A stretch of DNA of 64,000 nt from CAYPEL01 sp036479985 (lineage in GTDB: Bacteria; Pseudomonadota; Gammaproteobacteria; DSM-19610): contig CBDDAF010000003.1 of assembly GCA_965224815.1 (NCBI GenBank), positions 2,914,001 through 2,978,000 of the forward strand, written 5' to 3'. Positions 1 through 8,157 of this stretch are shown piece after piece (the stretch's first letter is position 1; each line of letters starts with the position of its first letter). Under the pieces are notes generated by a model, which was given only the letters and a program-made list of their open reading frames with translations, was not told the DNA's origin and made no database searches. Position numbers and translations under genes: made by a program.

Positions 1-151
1 CTTTCCGCTGTCCGGAAATGTGGAAGTGCGTTACGACCCGGAGAAACAGCGCGTTATCTATCAGCCGGTCAGTATTGAACCGCGCGTTTTGGTTCCGCGT
101 GTGATTCGTGCTGAAGGTGCATCTAATGAAACGGATGTTAAAGATGATTAA
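1..151 (+). CDS. nuoC: NADH-quinone oxidoreductase subunit C, C-terminal end
   Basis: This is the 3' end of a gene entering from the left edge. Reading from base 2 gives about 49 residues up to TAA at 149-151. They include the typical NuoC C-terminal segment with PLSGNVEVRYD, EKQRV and YQPV, followed by a short acidic tail. NuoC is a peripheral-arm subunit of respiratory complex I, next to NuoD near the quinone site. The gene is separate from nuoD, unlike the fused nuoCD of E. coli. The 50 bp gap to nuoD and the shared strand place it in the same operon. Confidence 0.93.
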   Translation, partial: FPLSGNVEVRYDPEKQRVIYQPVSIEPRVLVPRVIRAEGASNETDVKDD

Positions 152-201
152 TCAGCCATTCCGCTCCTACAATGCTGAACAAAAAATTCTGAGCCTGAAA
201 T

Positions 202-1455
202 ATGTCTGAAATACGTAACTACACGCTGAACTTTGGACCGCAGCATCCAGCAGCGCACGGTGTATTACGTCTGGTTCTGGAAATGGATGGTGAAACTGTA
301 CAACGTGCCGATCCTCATATCGGTCTGTTGCATCGCGGCACTGAGAAACTTGCCGAAAGCAAACCTTATAATCAGAGTATTGGTTACATGGATCGTCTCG
401 ATTACGTATCCATGATGTGTAACGAACACGGTTATGTATTGGCCATGGAAAAACTGCTGGGTGTAGAAGTGCCAATTCGCGCCCAATATATTCGGGTTAT
501 GTTTGATGAAATTACCCGGATTCTGAATCATTTGTTATGGCTGGGCGCGCATGGACTGGATATTGGTGCCATGACAATATTCCTGTATACCTTTCGTGAA
601 CGCGAAGATTTAATGGATTGTTACGAAGCTGTTTCCGGTGCGCGTTTGCATGCGACTTATTACCGGCCTGGCGGGGTGTATCGTGATCTTCCGGATCGCA
701 TGCCGCAGTATGAAGAATCCAAATGGCACAACAAGACAGATATAGAGCGGCTGAATAAAAACCGGCATGGGTCTTTGCTCGATTTTATTGATGACTTTAC
801 CGAACGTTTCCCGGCCTGTGTTGATGAGTATGAGACATTACTCACGGATAATCGTATCTGGAAGCAGCGCACTGTCGATATTGGTGTTGTCTCACCGGAG
901 CGCGCATTGCAGTTAGGATTTACCGGCCCGATGATTCGTGGTTCAGGTTTTGCCTGGGACCTGCGCAAAAAACAACCGTATGAAGTTTATGCCAAGATGG
1001 ATTTTGATATTCCGGTCGGCGTGAATGGCGACTGTTACGACCGTTATCTGGTGCGCATTGAAGAGATGCGCCAGTCGAACAGAATTATTCAGCAATGTTC
1101 TGACTGGTTACGTAAAAATCCAGGCCCGGTCATGACGGATGACACAAAACTTGCGCCACCACCGCGTGAAGAAATGAAAGCGGATATGGAAGCAATGATT
1201 CATCATTTTAAATTATTTACTGAAGGGTTTTGTATTCCTGAAGGTGAAGCATATGCCGCTATTGAACATCCAAAAGGTGAATTTGGGGTGTATCTGATTT
1301 CTGATGGTGCCAATAAACCTTATCGTCTGAAAATACGTGCGGCTGGTTTTGCGCATATGGCGGCTTTGGATGAAATGGTGCGGGGTCATATGTTGGCTGA
1401 CGTGGTGGCAATTATTGGCACCCAGGATATTGTGTTTGGCGAGGTTGATCGCTAA
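202..1455 (+). CDS. nuoD: NADH-quinone oxidoreductase subunit D (49 kDa)
   Basis: The 417-residue product is full length for NuoD, the 49-kDa subunit that forms the quinone-binding pocket with NuoB at the junction of the peripheral and membrane arms of complex I. Visible family segments are NFGPQHPAAHGVLRLVLEMD near the N-terminus, HRGTEKLAE, DRLDYVSMMCNEH, LGAHGLDIGAMTIFLY and the C-terminal DIVFGEVDR. The His in GPQHPAAHG and the Tyr in DRLDY correspond to residues known to contact quinone. It starts at ATG 202 and its last base is shared with the nuoE start (TAATG), so the two are probably translationally coupled. Nothing looks unusual. Confidence 0.98.
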   Translation: MSEIRNYTLNFGPQHPAAHGVLRLVLEMDGETVQRADPHIGLLHRGTEKLAESKPYNQSIGYMDRLDYVSMMCNEHGYVLAMEKLLGVEVPIRAQYIRVMFDEITRILNHLLWLGAHGLDIGAMTIFLYTFREREDLMDCYEAVSGARLHATYYRPGGVYRDLPDRMPQYEESKWHNKTDIERLNKNRHGSLLDFIDDFTERFPACVDEYETLLTDNRIWKQRTVDIGVVSPERALQLGFTGPMIRGSGFAWDLRKKQPYEVYAKMDFDIPVGVNGDCYDRYLVRIEEMRQSNRIIQQCSDWLRKNPGPVMTDDTKLAPPPREEMKADMEAMIHHFKLFTEGFCIPEGEAYAAIEHPKGEFGVYLISDGANKPYRLKIRAAGFAHMAALDEMVRGHMLADVVAIIGTQDIVFGEVDR

Positions 1456-1964
1456 TGAATGTAACCGTACAACTCACTTCAGGGAGCTTTGAGCTTCCAC
1501 CCGAAGTAAAACAGGAAATTGATAACTGGACTGCAAAGTTCCCTGCGGATCAAAAGCAGTCTGCTGTGTTAGCCGCATTGCACGCTGTGCAACATCTGGA
1601 AGGTTTTGTCAGCGTACCGCAAATGGATGCTGTCGCGAATTATCTTGAAATGCCGAAAGTGTCGGTATACGAAGTTGCCTCGTTTTACTCAATGATTGAA
1701 ACTCAGCCAGTGGGTAGAAATACCGTCGCGTTTTGTAACAATATTTCCTGCATGCTGTGTGGTGCTGATAAATTAATCGAACACGTTGAGCAAAAGCTGG
1801 GTATCAAACTGGGCGAGAGTACCGAGGACGGACGTATTTATCTCAAGGCCGAAGAAGAATGTCTGGCGGCTTGTGTGGGTGCGCCGATGATGGCGGTTAA
1901 TGGACATTATCACGAGCATCTGACCATTGAGACACTCGATCAGATTCTGGACGGGCTGGAGTAG
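1455..1964 (+). CDS. nuoE: NADH-quinone oxidoreductase subunit E (24 kDa)
   Basis: This 169-residue subunit of the NADH-dehydrogenase module carries one [2Fe-2S] cluster (N1a). The four cluster cysteines are visible in two pairs: CNNISCMLC in the middle and EEECLAACVGAP towards the C-terminus. The helical N-terminal half (SAVLAALHAVQHLEGFVS, VYEVASFYSMI) matches the thioredoxin-like NuoE family. The start codon overlaps the nuoD stop by one base and nuoF begins 3 bp downstream, as expected inside a compact nuo operon. Length and motifs are ordinary. Confidence 0.98.
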   Translation: MNVTVQLTSGSFELPPEVKQEIDNWTAKFPADQKQSAVLAALHAVQHLEGFVSVPQMDAVANYLEMPKVSVYEVASFYSMIETQPVGRNTVAFCNNISCMLCGADKLIEHVEQKLGIKLGESTEDGRIYLKAEEECLAACVGAPMMAVNGHYHEHLTIETLDQILDGLE

Positions 1965-1967
1965 CGC

Positions 1968-3275
1968 ATGACCAATCAGGTTTGTTTCACAACGCTGCAA
2001 TATGACCAGCCCTGGACAATGGAGAATTATCTTAAGACCGGTGGCTATGAATCCTGGAAGAAAATTCTGCGTGAGAAAACACCGCAGGAAGATATTATTG
2101 AAGAAGTAAAAAAATCCGCGTTGCGTGGGCGTGGCGGTGCGGGGTTTTCGACCGGTCTGAAATGGAGCTTTATGCCGCGTAATGCGCCGGTGCAAAAATA
2201 TATTGTTTGTAACTCGGATGAATCTGAACCGGGCACCTGCAAGGATCGGGATATTCTGCGTTACAACCCGCATGCGTTAATTGAAGGCATGGCCATTGCT
2301 GGTTATTCCATGGGTGCTGATATTGGTTATAACTATATGCGTGGCGAGTTTCATCACGAACCTTATGAACGTTTTGAGCAAGCTTTAAAAGAAGCCTATG
2401 AGGCAGGATTGCTGGGCAAGAATCTCCAGGGTTCAGGCATTGATTTTGATTTGCATTCTTATCTGGGTGCCGGCGCGTATATTTGTGGCGAAGAAACTGC
2501 TTTGTTGAATTCGATGGAAGGTAAGAAAGGCCAGCCACGTTACAAGCCACCGTTTCCGGCTAACTTTGGTTTATACGGTAAACCCACTACCATTAATAAT
2601 ACTGAAAGCCTGGCATCTGTTCCCGTCATTATGCGTAATGGTGCTGACTGGTTTTTAAATCTGGGTCGGCCGAATAATGGTGGTGAAAAAATCTGGTGTG
2701 TATCCGGTCACGTCAATAAACCGGGTAACTATGAAATACCTTTGGGCGCACCGTTCAAAGATTTGCTGGCCCTGGCAGGCGGAGTGCGCGACGGTCATCA
2801 ATTAAAAGCCGTAATTCCCGGCGGTTGTTCCATGCCGGTAATGCCTGCAGATTTAATGATGCAAACCGAACTGGATTACGACTCGCTGTCCAAGGCCGGT
2901 ACTGCGTTAGGTTCGGCGGGTATGATTGTGATGGATGATTCGACCTGTATGGTCAAGGCGCTGGTGCGGATTTCGCGCTTCTATTATGCAGAATCATGCG
3001 GCCAGTGCACACCCTGTCGCGAAGGCTGCGGCTGGATGTATCGGGTTATCAAACGCATCGAAGAAGGCCAGGGCAGCATGGAAGATATTGATCTTCTGGA
3101 AAGTGCGGCAGGCCAGATCGAAGGTCACACTATATGTGCATTCGGTGATGCGGCGGCCTGGCCAGTACAAAGTTTTATCAAACATTTCCGGCACGAATTT
3201 GAATACCACATTACGCACAAAAACTGCATGCCCGGTACCAGCAGTCACCGAACCGGACAGGGTGCTGCTGCATGA
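1968..3275 (+). CDS. nuoF: NADH-quinone oxidoreductase subunit F (51 kDa, FMN and NADH binding)
   Basis: The 435-residue NuoF binds NADH and FMN and passes electrons to the [4Fe-4S] cluster N3. The FMN/NADH glycine-rich segment RGRGGAGFSTGLKWSF lies near residue 50. YLGAGAYICGEETALLNS follows near residue 165. The N3 cluster motif ESCGQCTPCREG, with a distal Cys in HTICAFGDAAAWP, lies in the last quarter. Its stop overlaps nuoG by 4 bp (ATGA), consistent with coupled translation. The short tail after the cluster is variable in the family and looks normal. Confidence 0.98.
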   Translation: MTNQVCFTTLQYDQPWTMENYLKTGGYESWKKILREKTPQEDIIEEVKKSALRGRGGAGFSTGLKWSFMPRNAPVQKYIVCNSDESEPGTCKDRDILRYNPHALIEGMAIAGYSMGADIGYNYMRGEFHHEPYERFEQALKEAYEAGLLGKNLQGSGIDFDLHSYLGAGAYICGEETALLNSMEGKKGQPRYKPPFPANFGLYGKPTTINNTESLASVPVIMRNGADWFLNLGRPNNGGEKIWCVSGHVNKPGNYEIPLGAPFKDLLALAGGVRDGHQLKAVIPGGCSMPVMPADLMMQTELDYDSLSKAGTALGSAGMIVMDDSTCMVKALVRISRFYYAESCGQCTPCREGCGWMYRVIKRIEEGQGSMEDIDLLESAAGQIEGHTICAFGDAAAWPVQSFIKHFRHEFEYHITHKNCMPGTSSHRTGQGAAA

Positions 3276-5671
3276 GTGCAAAACCGGATACTGTTGCTGA
3301 GGACATGGTGACCGTCAATATCGACGGTACCGATTACCAGGCGCGCAAGAACGCCATGATTATAGAAGTGACTGATGGTCACGATATCAGTGTGCCGCGT
3401 TTCTGTTATCACAAAAAGCTGCCGATCGCGGCTAACTGCCGTATGTGTATGGTGCAGGTTGAAATGGGTGGGCGCATGGCGCCGAAACCTTTACCAGCTT
3501 GTGCAACTCCCGTTGCTGATGGTATGAAAATCTGGACTACTTCGGAGTACGCAAAAAAAGCACAGCGTGCCGTGATGGAGTTTCTGCTTATCAATCACCC
3601 GCTTGATTGCCCGATCTGCGATCAGGGTGGCGAATGCGAACTACAGGACGTAGCGCTCGAATATGGCCGTGGTATTTCTCGTTTCACCGAGAAAAAACGT
3701 GTCGTAAAAGACAAAAATTTCGGTTCGCTGATTGCAACCGATATGACGCGCTGTATTCATTGCACGCGCTGTATCCGTTTCCTTGAGCATATTGGTGGTA
3801 GCAAAGAACTCGGTGGCACTGGGCGTGGTGAGACTATGGAGATCAGTACTTATATTGAAAACAGTATTGATTCCGAACTGTCCGGAAATGTCATTGATAT
3901 TTGCCCGGTGGGGGCCTTAACCTCAAAACCATTTCGTTTTACCGCGCGCGCCTGGGAATTAATCCAGGCTGGTTCGATCAGCCCGCACGATTGTGTCGGC
4001 TCGAATATGTTGTTGCATACCCGTAATGGCAAATTAATGCGCGTTGTACCCAATGAGAACGAAGAAATTAATGAAGTCTGGTTATCTGACCGAGACCGTT
4101 TCAGTTATCAGGGTGTGAACAGTGATGACCGGCTGACACAGCCTATGGTTAAAATAAACGGCGAATGGAAAACGGTTGGCTGGGAAGAAGCGCTACAGAA
4201 AGTTTCTGAAGGTTTAAAGGCTGTCAATCCTGATAAGCTGGGCATGCTGGTTTCACCCAATGCGACGATTGAAGAACAATACCTGTTGAATCAAATTGCT
4301 GAAGGTCTGGGTACGGCTAACATAGATCACCGTTTACGCCGCAGTGATTTCACCGGTCAAGAACAGGAGCCCTTGTATCCTGCGCTGGGGCTATCTATTT
4401 CTGACCTGGAAGCTACAGATGCAGTTCTGGTTGTCGGTGCTAATCCGCGTAAGGATCAACCCATCATCGGGCTGCGCTTGCGCCAGGCAGCAGAAAAGGG
4501 CGCAAAAATAATGACTGTTAATGCAGTCGATTATCCTGTGACCTACGCTGTGACCGAACAACTGATTACTCGACCGAGTGAGTGGGTTCAACAACTGGCA
4601 GCAATTACAGCGGCAGTATTAAAAAATAAAAATATAAAAGCGCCAGCGTTACTGGCTTCTGTGCTGGAAGCTGCTGATACGAACTTAACGGCAACATCCA
4701 TCGCTGAAAATTTGATTCAGGCCGACAACGCGGTCTTGTTGTTAGGTCTTGGCGCAGGTATGCATCCTTCTTTTTCAGCGTTGCGCGCATTGGCCGTCTG
4801 TATTGCCGAAAATACGCAAGCCAGTATTGGGTTTCTTTCTGATGGTGCAAATGCAGCGGGTGCTTATCTTGCTGGTGTATTGCCTCATAGAACCGTTGCC
4901 GGTCAGTCACGTGCAAATCCAGGCGCAGATGCTCAAGATATGTTGGCGACACCCCGGGATGCCTATCTGACATTTGGTATCGAGCCAGAATACGATTGTA
5001 TCGATAGCAGAATGGCAATGCATGCGATGCAGGAATCAAGTTTCGTGGTGTCATTGTCCTGTTTTGTCACGGCCAGCATGTGCGAGTATGCCGATGTGTT
5101 ATTGCCCATCGCCGCTTTTTCAGAAACTTCAGGAACCTATGTTAACTGCGAAGGCAGCTGGCAAAGTTTTGCGGCGGTTTCCAGACCTCCAGAAGGTGCA
5201 CGGCCTGGTTGGAAAGTATTGCGTGTACTGGGTAATTTATTGGAGCTGGATGGTTTTGAGCAGACATCTTCGGAGACTGTCCGGGATGAATTGCGCAGCA
5301 AGCTGGATACTGAAGCTACTGATAACAAACGCTACCCTGATGCAATTCACATTGAATCAACACAACAGGGTATTGAACGCATTGCAGAGTTACCGATCTA
5401 TGCAACGGATGCGATTGTTCGCCGTGCCGATGCGTTGCTACAAACACCGGATGCTAAAGTAGCCAGTATAAGATTAAATCCGGATGATGCTGCAGAGCTA
5501 GGGCTGTCTGATACTGAAAGAGCCGGGGTCAAACAGGGTGGAGTGCAAACCATTATGCCCCTGCAAATAGATAGTCGTGTGGCAAAAGGTGCCGTGGTAC
5601 TTCCAGTGGCACTTTCGATTTCACTGGTTATCCCTGAACCGTGGGGCACGCTAATAATGGAAAAGGTATAG
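3272..5671 (+). CDS. nuoG: NADH-quinone oxidoreductase subunit G (75 kDa)
   Basis: The 799-residue NuoG carries several Fe-S clusters of the peripheral arm. In order: an N-terminal ferredoxin-like [2Fe-2S] domain (PRFCYHKKLPIAANCRMCMV), the His/Cys ligated N5 site (HPLDCPICDQGGECELQD), and the TRCIHCTRCIRFLEHIGG and DICPVGALTSKPF [4Fe-4S] ligands. A long molybdopterin-oxidoreductase-like region of about 500 residues follows, which does not bind molybdenum in complex I. The last third (from about residue 440) is less conserved, as is usual. It overlaps nuoF by 4 bp and sits 7 bp ahead of nuoH. Confidence 0.97.
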   Translation: MSAKPDTVAEDMVTVNIDGTDYQARKNAMIIEVTDGHDISVPRFCYHKKLPIAANCRMCMVQVEMGGRMAPKPLPACATPVADGMKIWTTSEYAKKAQRAVMEFLLINHPLDCPICDQGGECELQDVALEYGRGISRFTEKKRVVKDKNFGSLIATDMTRCIHCTRCIRFLEHIGGSKELGGTGRGETMEISTYIENSIDSELSGNVIDICPVGALTSKPFRFTARAWELIQAGSISPHDCVGSNMLLHTRNGKLMRVVPNENEEINEVWLSDRDRFSYQGVNSDDRLTQPMVKINGEWKTVGWEEALQKVSEGLKAVNPDKLGMLVSPNATIEEQYLLNQIAEGLGTANIDHRLRRSDFTGQEQEPLYPALGLSISDLEATDAVLVVGANPRKDQPIIGLRLRQAAEKGAKIMTVNAVDYPVTYAVTEQLITRPSEWVQQLAAITAAVLKNKNIKAPALLASVLEAADTNLTATSIAENLIQADNAVLLLGLGAGMHPSFSALRALAVCIAENTQASIGFLSDGANAAGAYLAGVLPHRTVAGQSRANPGADAQDMLATPRDAYLTFGIEPEYDCIDSRMAMHAMQESSFVVSLSCFVTASMCEYADVLLPIAAFSETSGTYVNCEGSWQSFAAVSRPPEGARPGWKVLRVLGNLLELDGFEQTSSETVRDELRSKLDTEATDNKRYPDAIHIESTQQGIERIAELPIYATDAIVRRADALLQTPDAKVASIRLNPDDAAELGLSDTERAGVKQGGVQTIMPLQIDSRVAKGAVVLPVALSISLVIPEPWGTLIMEKV

Positions 5672-5678
5672 GAGCCTT

Positions 5679-6719
5679 ATGGAAGCATCAACTCTTCTCG
5701 ACTGGATAATGACGGGCGGTTTTATTCTGTTGAAGATTTTACTCATCGTCATGCCGTTGATGCTCTGTGTGGCGTATCTGACATTTGCCGAACGTAAAAT
5801 TATTGGTTACATCCAGGTGCGTGTTGGACCGAACCGCGTCGGACCTCGCGGTTGGTTACAGCCGATCGCTGATGCCGTGAAATTGATGTTCAAGGAAATC
5901 ATCGTTCCGACAAATTCCAATCATTACCTGTTTATTATCGCGCCTATCCTTTCCATCGCACCTGCATTAGCTGCGTGGGCAGTGATACCTTTTGATGATG
6001 GTTTAGTGCTGGCTGATGTCGACGCTAGCCTCTTATATATACTCGCCCTGACATCAGTTGGGGTGTACGGCGTTATCATTGCGGGTTGGGCGACCAATTC
6101 CAAATATGCCTTCCTGGGTGCGATGCGCAGTGCGGCACAGATTGTTGCCTATGAAATTGCCATGGGGTTTGCACTGGTCGGCGTGTTGATGGCGGCGGGA
6201 AGTATTAACCTGGGTGATATTGTCCGTGCGCAATCGGGCAGTATTCTGCATTGGTATTGGCTGCCACTGTTACCGTTGTTCATTATTTATTTTATCTCCG
6301 GTGTCGCTGAGACAAACCGCGCGCCGTTTGATGTGGCTGAAGGCGAATCAGAAATTGTGGCTGGTTTTCACGTTGAATACTCGGGGATGACCTTCGCCGT
6401 CTTTTTCCTCGCGGAATATGCCAACATTATATTGATCGCGACACTGGCAGCGCTGTTGTTTATGGGCGGTTGGCTTTCACCCTTTGAAGGTATACCGGTT
6501 CTGGAAGGTCTATTTGCCTGGGTGCCGGGATTGATCTGGCTGTTGATGAAAGTGTCGTTTTTCCTGTTTCTGTTCTTGTGGTTTCGCGCTACGTTTCCAC
6601 GCTACCGCTATGACCAGATCATGCGCCTGGGCTGGAAGGTGTTTATCCCACTGACAATCATCTGGTTAGTTATCGAAGGTGCTGCAGTAGTCAGTGGGCT
6701 GGGACCATGGTTCGACTGA
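5679..6719 (+). CDS. nuoH: NADH-quinone oxidoreductase subunit H (membrane, ND1-like)
   Basis: The 346-residue polytopic inner-membrane subunit links the peripheral arm to the proton-pumping arm and helps build the quinone chamber. Diagnostic loops are AERKIIGYIQVRVGPNRVGP in the first cytoplasmic loop and AETNRAPFDVAEGESEIVAG followed by FHVEYSGM in a later loop, which carry the conserved charged residues of ND1/NuoH. About eight hydrophobic segments are visible. A GGAG ribosome-binding site lies just before the ATG. Its neighbours nuoG and nuoI are in standard order. Confidence 0.98.
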   Translation: MEASTLLDWIMTGGFILLKILLIVMPLMLCVAYLTFAERKIIGYIQVRVGPNRVGPRGWLQPIADAVKLMFKEIIVPTNSNHYLFIIAPILSIAPALAAWAVIPFDDGLVLADVDASLLYILALTSVGVYGVIIAGWATNSKYAFLGAMRSAAQIVAYEIAMGFALVGVLMAAGSINLGDIVRAQSGSILHWYWLPLLPLFIIYFISGVAETNRAPFDVAEGESEIVAGFHVEYSGMTFAVFFLAEYANIILIATLAALLFMGGWLSPFEGIPVLEGLFAWVPGLIWLLMKVSFFLFLFLWFRATFPRYRYDQIMRLGWKVFIPLTIIWLVIEGAAVVSGLGPWFD

Positions 6720-6729
6720 GGATTAGAGG

Positions 6730-7218
6730 ATGAATTTATTGCCTAATGCGGTTAAAAGTCTGTTCCTTTGGGAGTTGCTTAAAGGCATGCGGCTGACCGG
6801 AAAATATCTTTTTGCGAAAAAGATAACCGTGCAGTATCCGGATGAAAAAACACCGCAATCGCACCGTTTCCGTGGCCTACATGCCTTGCGGCGTTACCCA
6901 AATGGTGAAGAACGTTGTATTGCCTGCAAGCTATGTGAAGCAGTCTGCCCCGCATTGGCTATAACTATAGACGCTGAACCGCGTGAAGATGGAACGCGTC
7001 GCACAACCCGTTATGACATTGATTTGTTCAAGTGTATTTACTGTGGATTTTGTGAAGAATCCTGCCCGGTCGATTCAATTGTTGAAACCCGGATTTTTGA
7101 ATACCATTTTGAAAACCGTGGTGAGAACATCATGACCAAGGACAAACTACTTGCCATTGGTGATAAATACGAACAACAGATTGCAGCCGACCGGGCTGCC
7201 GATGCGGCCTATAGATAA
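6730..7218 (+). CDS. nuoI: NADH-quinone oxidoreductase subunit I (two 4Fe-4S ferredoxin)
   Basis: The 162-residue ferredoxin-like subunit carries clusters N6a and N6b, the last relays before N2 and quinone. Both CxxCxxCxxxCP motifs are present: ERCIACKLCEAVCPALAI and FKCIYCGFCEESCPVDSI. The N-terminus (FLWELLKGMRLTGKYLF) is the amphipathic segment that lies on the membrane. An AGAGGATG ribosome-binding context precedes the start. The stop overlaps the nuoJ start by one base. The gene is full length with nothing odd. Confidence 0.98.
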   Translation: MNLLPNAVKSLFLWELLKGMRLTGKYLFAKKITVQYPDEKTPQSHRFRGLHALRRYPNGEERCIACKLCEAVCPALAITIDAEPREDGTRRTTRYDIDLFKCIYCGFCEESCPVDSIVETRIFEYHFENRGENIMTKDKLLAIGDKYEQQIAADRAADAAYR

Positions 7219-7841
7219 TGGAAATGCCAATCGCCTTTGACCGTCTGGTCTTCTACATACTTGCTGCCATTCTGGTATTTGCAGCAACGCGCGTCATAAC
7301 AGTGCGTAACCCCGTGCACGCAGCGATTCATTTAGTGCTGGCATTTTTTACCTGTTCGGGTCTCTGGTTGTTACTCGAAGCCGAGTTCCTGGCGATCACC
7401 TTGGTGCTGGTCTATGTCGGTGCCGTCATGGTGTTGTTCCTGTTTGTAGTGATGATGCTGGACATTAATGTGTCACCGGCCAAAGAAGGATTTACAAAAT
7501 ATTTGCCCGTTGGTCTGATGGTTGCAGGGTTGATGATGCTGGAAATGTTCCTGGTGGTGCGTGCTAAAAACTTTGGCCTGGAACACTATGCAGCACCGGC
7601 ACGGCATGCTGCTGATTACAGCAATACCCGTGAACTGGGAAGCGTGCTCTACACGGAATATGTTTATCCGTTTGAAATTGCTGCGGTGATTTTACTGGTT
7701 GCGATAATTGCAGCGATCGCACTCACCATGCGCAAACGGCCTGGTACCCGATATCAGAATCCTGCGAAGCAGGTGGCGGTAAGATCTCAGGATCGAGTGC
7801 GGCTGGTGAAAATGGAAGCAGAAACCGGGGGAGACGAGTAA
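7218..7841 (+). CDS. nuoJ: NADH-quinone oxidoreductase subunit J (membrane)
   Basis: The 207-residue hydrophobic subunit (ND6-like) sits at the base of the membrane arm. Five membrane segments are visible, with the family hallmark LVLVYVGAVMVLFLFVVMML in the third, which carries the conserved Tyr and Gly of the pi-bulge helix. The C-terminal 40 residues form a basic cytoplasmic tail. Start and stop both overlap neighbouring genes by one base (TAATG), so nuoI-J-K are probably translated as a coupled unit. Confidence 0.97.
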   Translation: MEMPIAFDRLVFYILAAILVFAATRVITVRNPVHAAIHLVLAFFTCSGLWLLLEAEFLAITLVLVYVGAVMVLFLFVVMMLDINVSPAKEGFTKYLPVGLMVAGLMMLEMFLVVRAKNFGLEHYAAPARHAADYSNTRELGSVLYTEYVYPFEIAAVILLVAIIAAIALTMRKRPGTRYQNPAKQVAVRSQDRVRLVKMEAETGGDE

Positions 7842-8152
7842 TGCAGGCACTTGCATTATCAGACTTCCTAATACTGAGTGCTGTGCTGTTCAGTCTCAGT
7901 GTGGCCGGTATTTTTATTAACCGAAAAAATGTAATCATCCTGTTAATGGCCATCGAGCTGATGTTGCTTGCAGTGAACATGAATTTTATCGCCTTTGCCT
8001 ATTTTCTTAACGATATAGCGGGACAGGTGTTTGTGTTCTTTATATTGACAGTTGCCGCTGCAGAAGCGGCGATTGGTCTGGCAATTCTGGTGGTGTTGTT
8101 CCGTAACCGGCGCACCATCAACGTCGATGACATCGGGACGCTGAAAGGATAA
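7841..8152 (+). CDS. nuoK: NADH-quinone oxidoreductase subunit K (membrane)
   Basis: This is a 103-residue ND4L-like subunit with three membrane helices. The signature NVIILLMAIELMLLAVNMNF includes the conserved Glu of helix 2. A second conserved acidic residue lies in AAAEAAIGLAILVVLFR in helix 3. Both take part in the chain of charged residues that couples electron transfer to proton translocation. It overlaps nuoJ by one base and is 5 bp from nuoL. Confidence 0.98.
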   Translation: MQALALSDFLILSAVLFSLSVAGIFINRKNVIILLMAIELMLLAVNMNFIAFAYFLNDIAGQVFVFFILTVAAAEAAIGLAILVVLFRNRRTINVDDIGTLKG

Positions 8153-8157
8153 CCGGT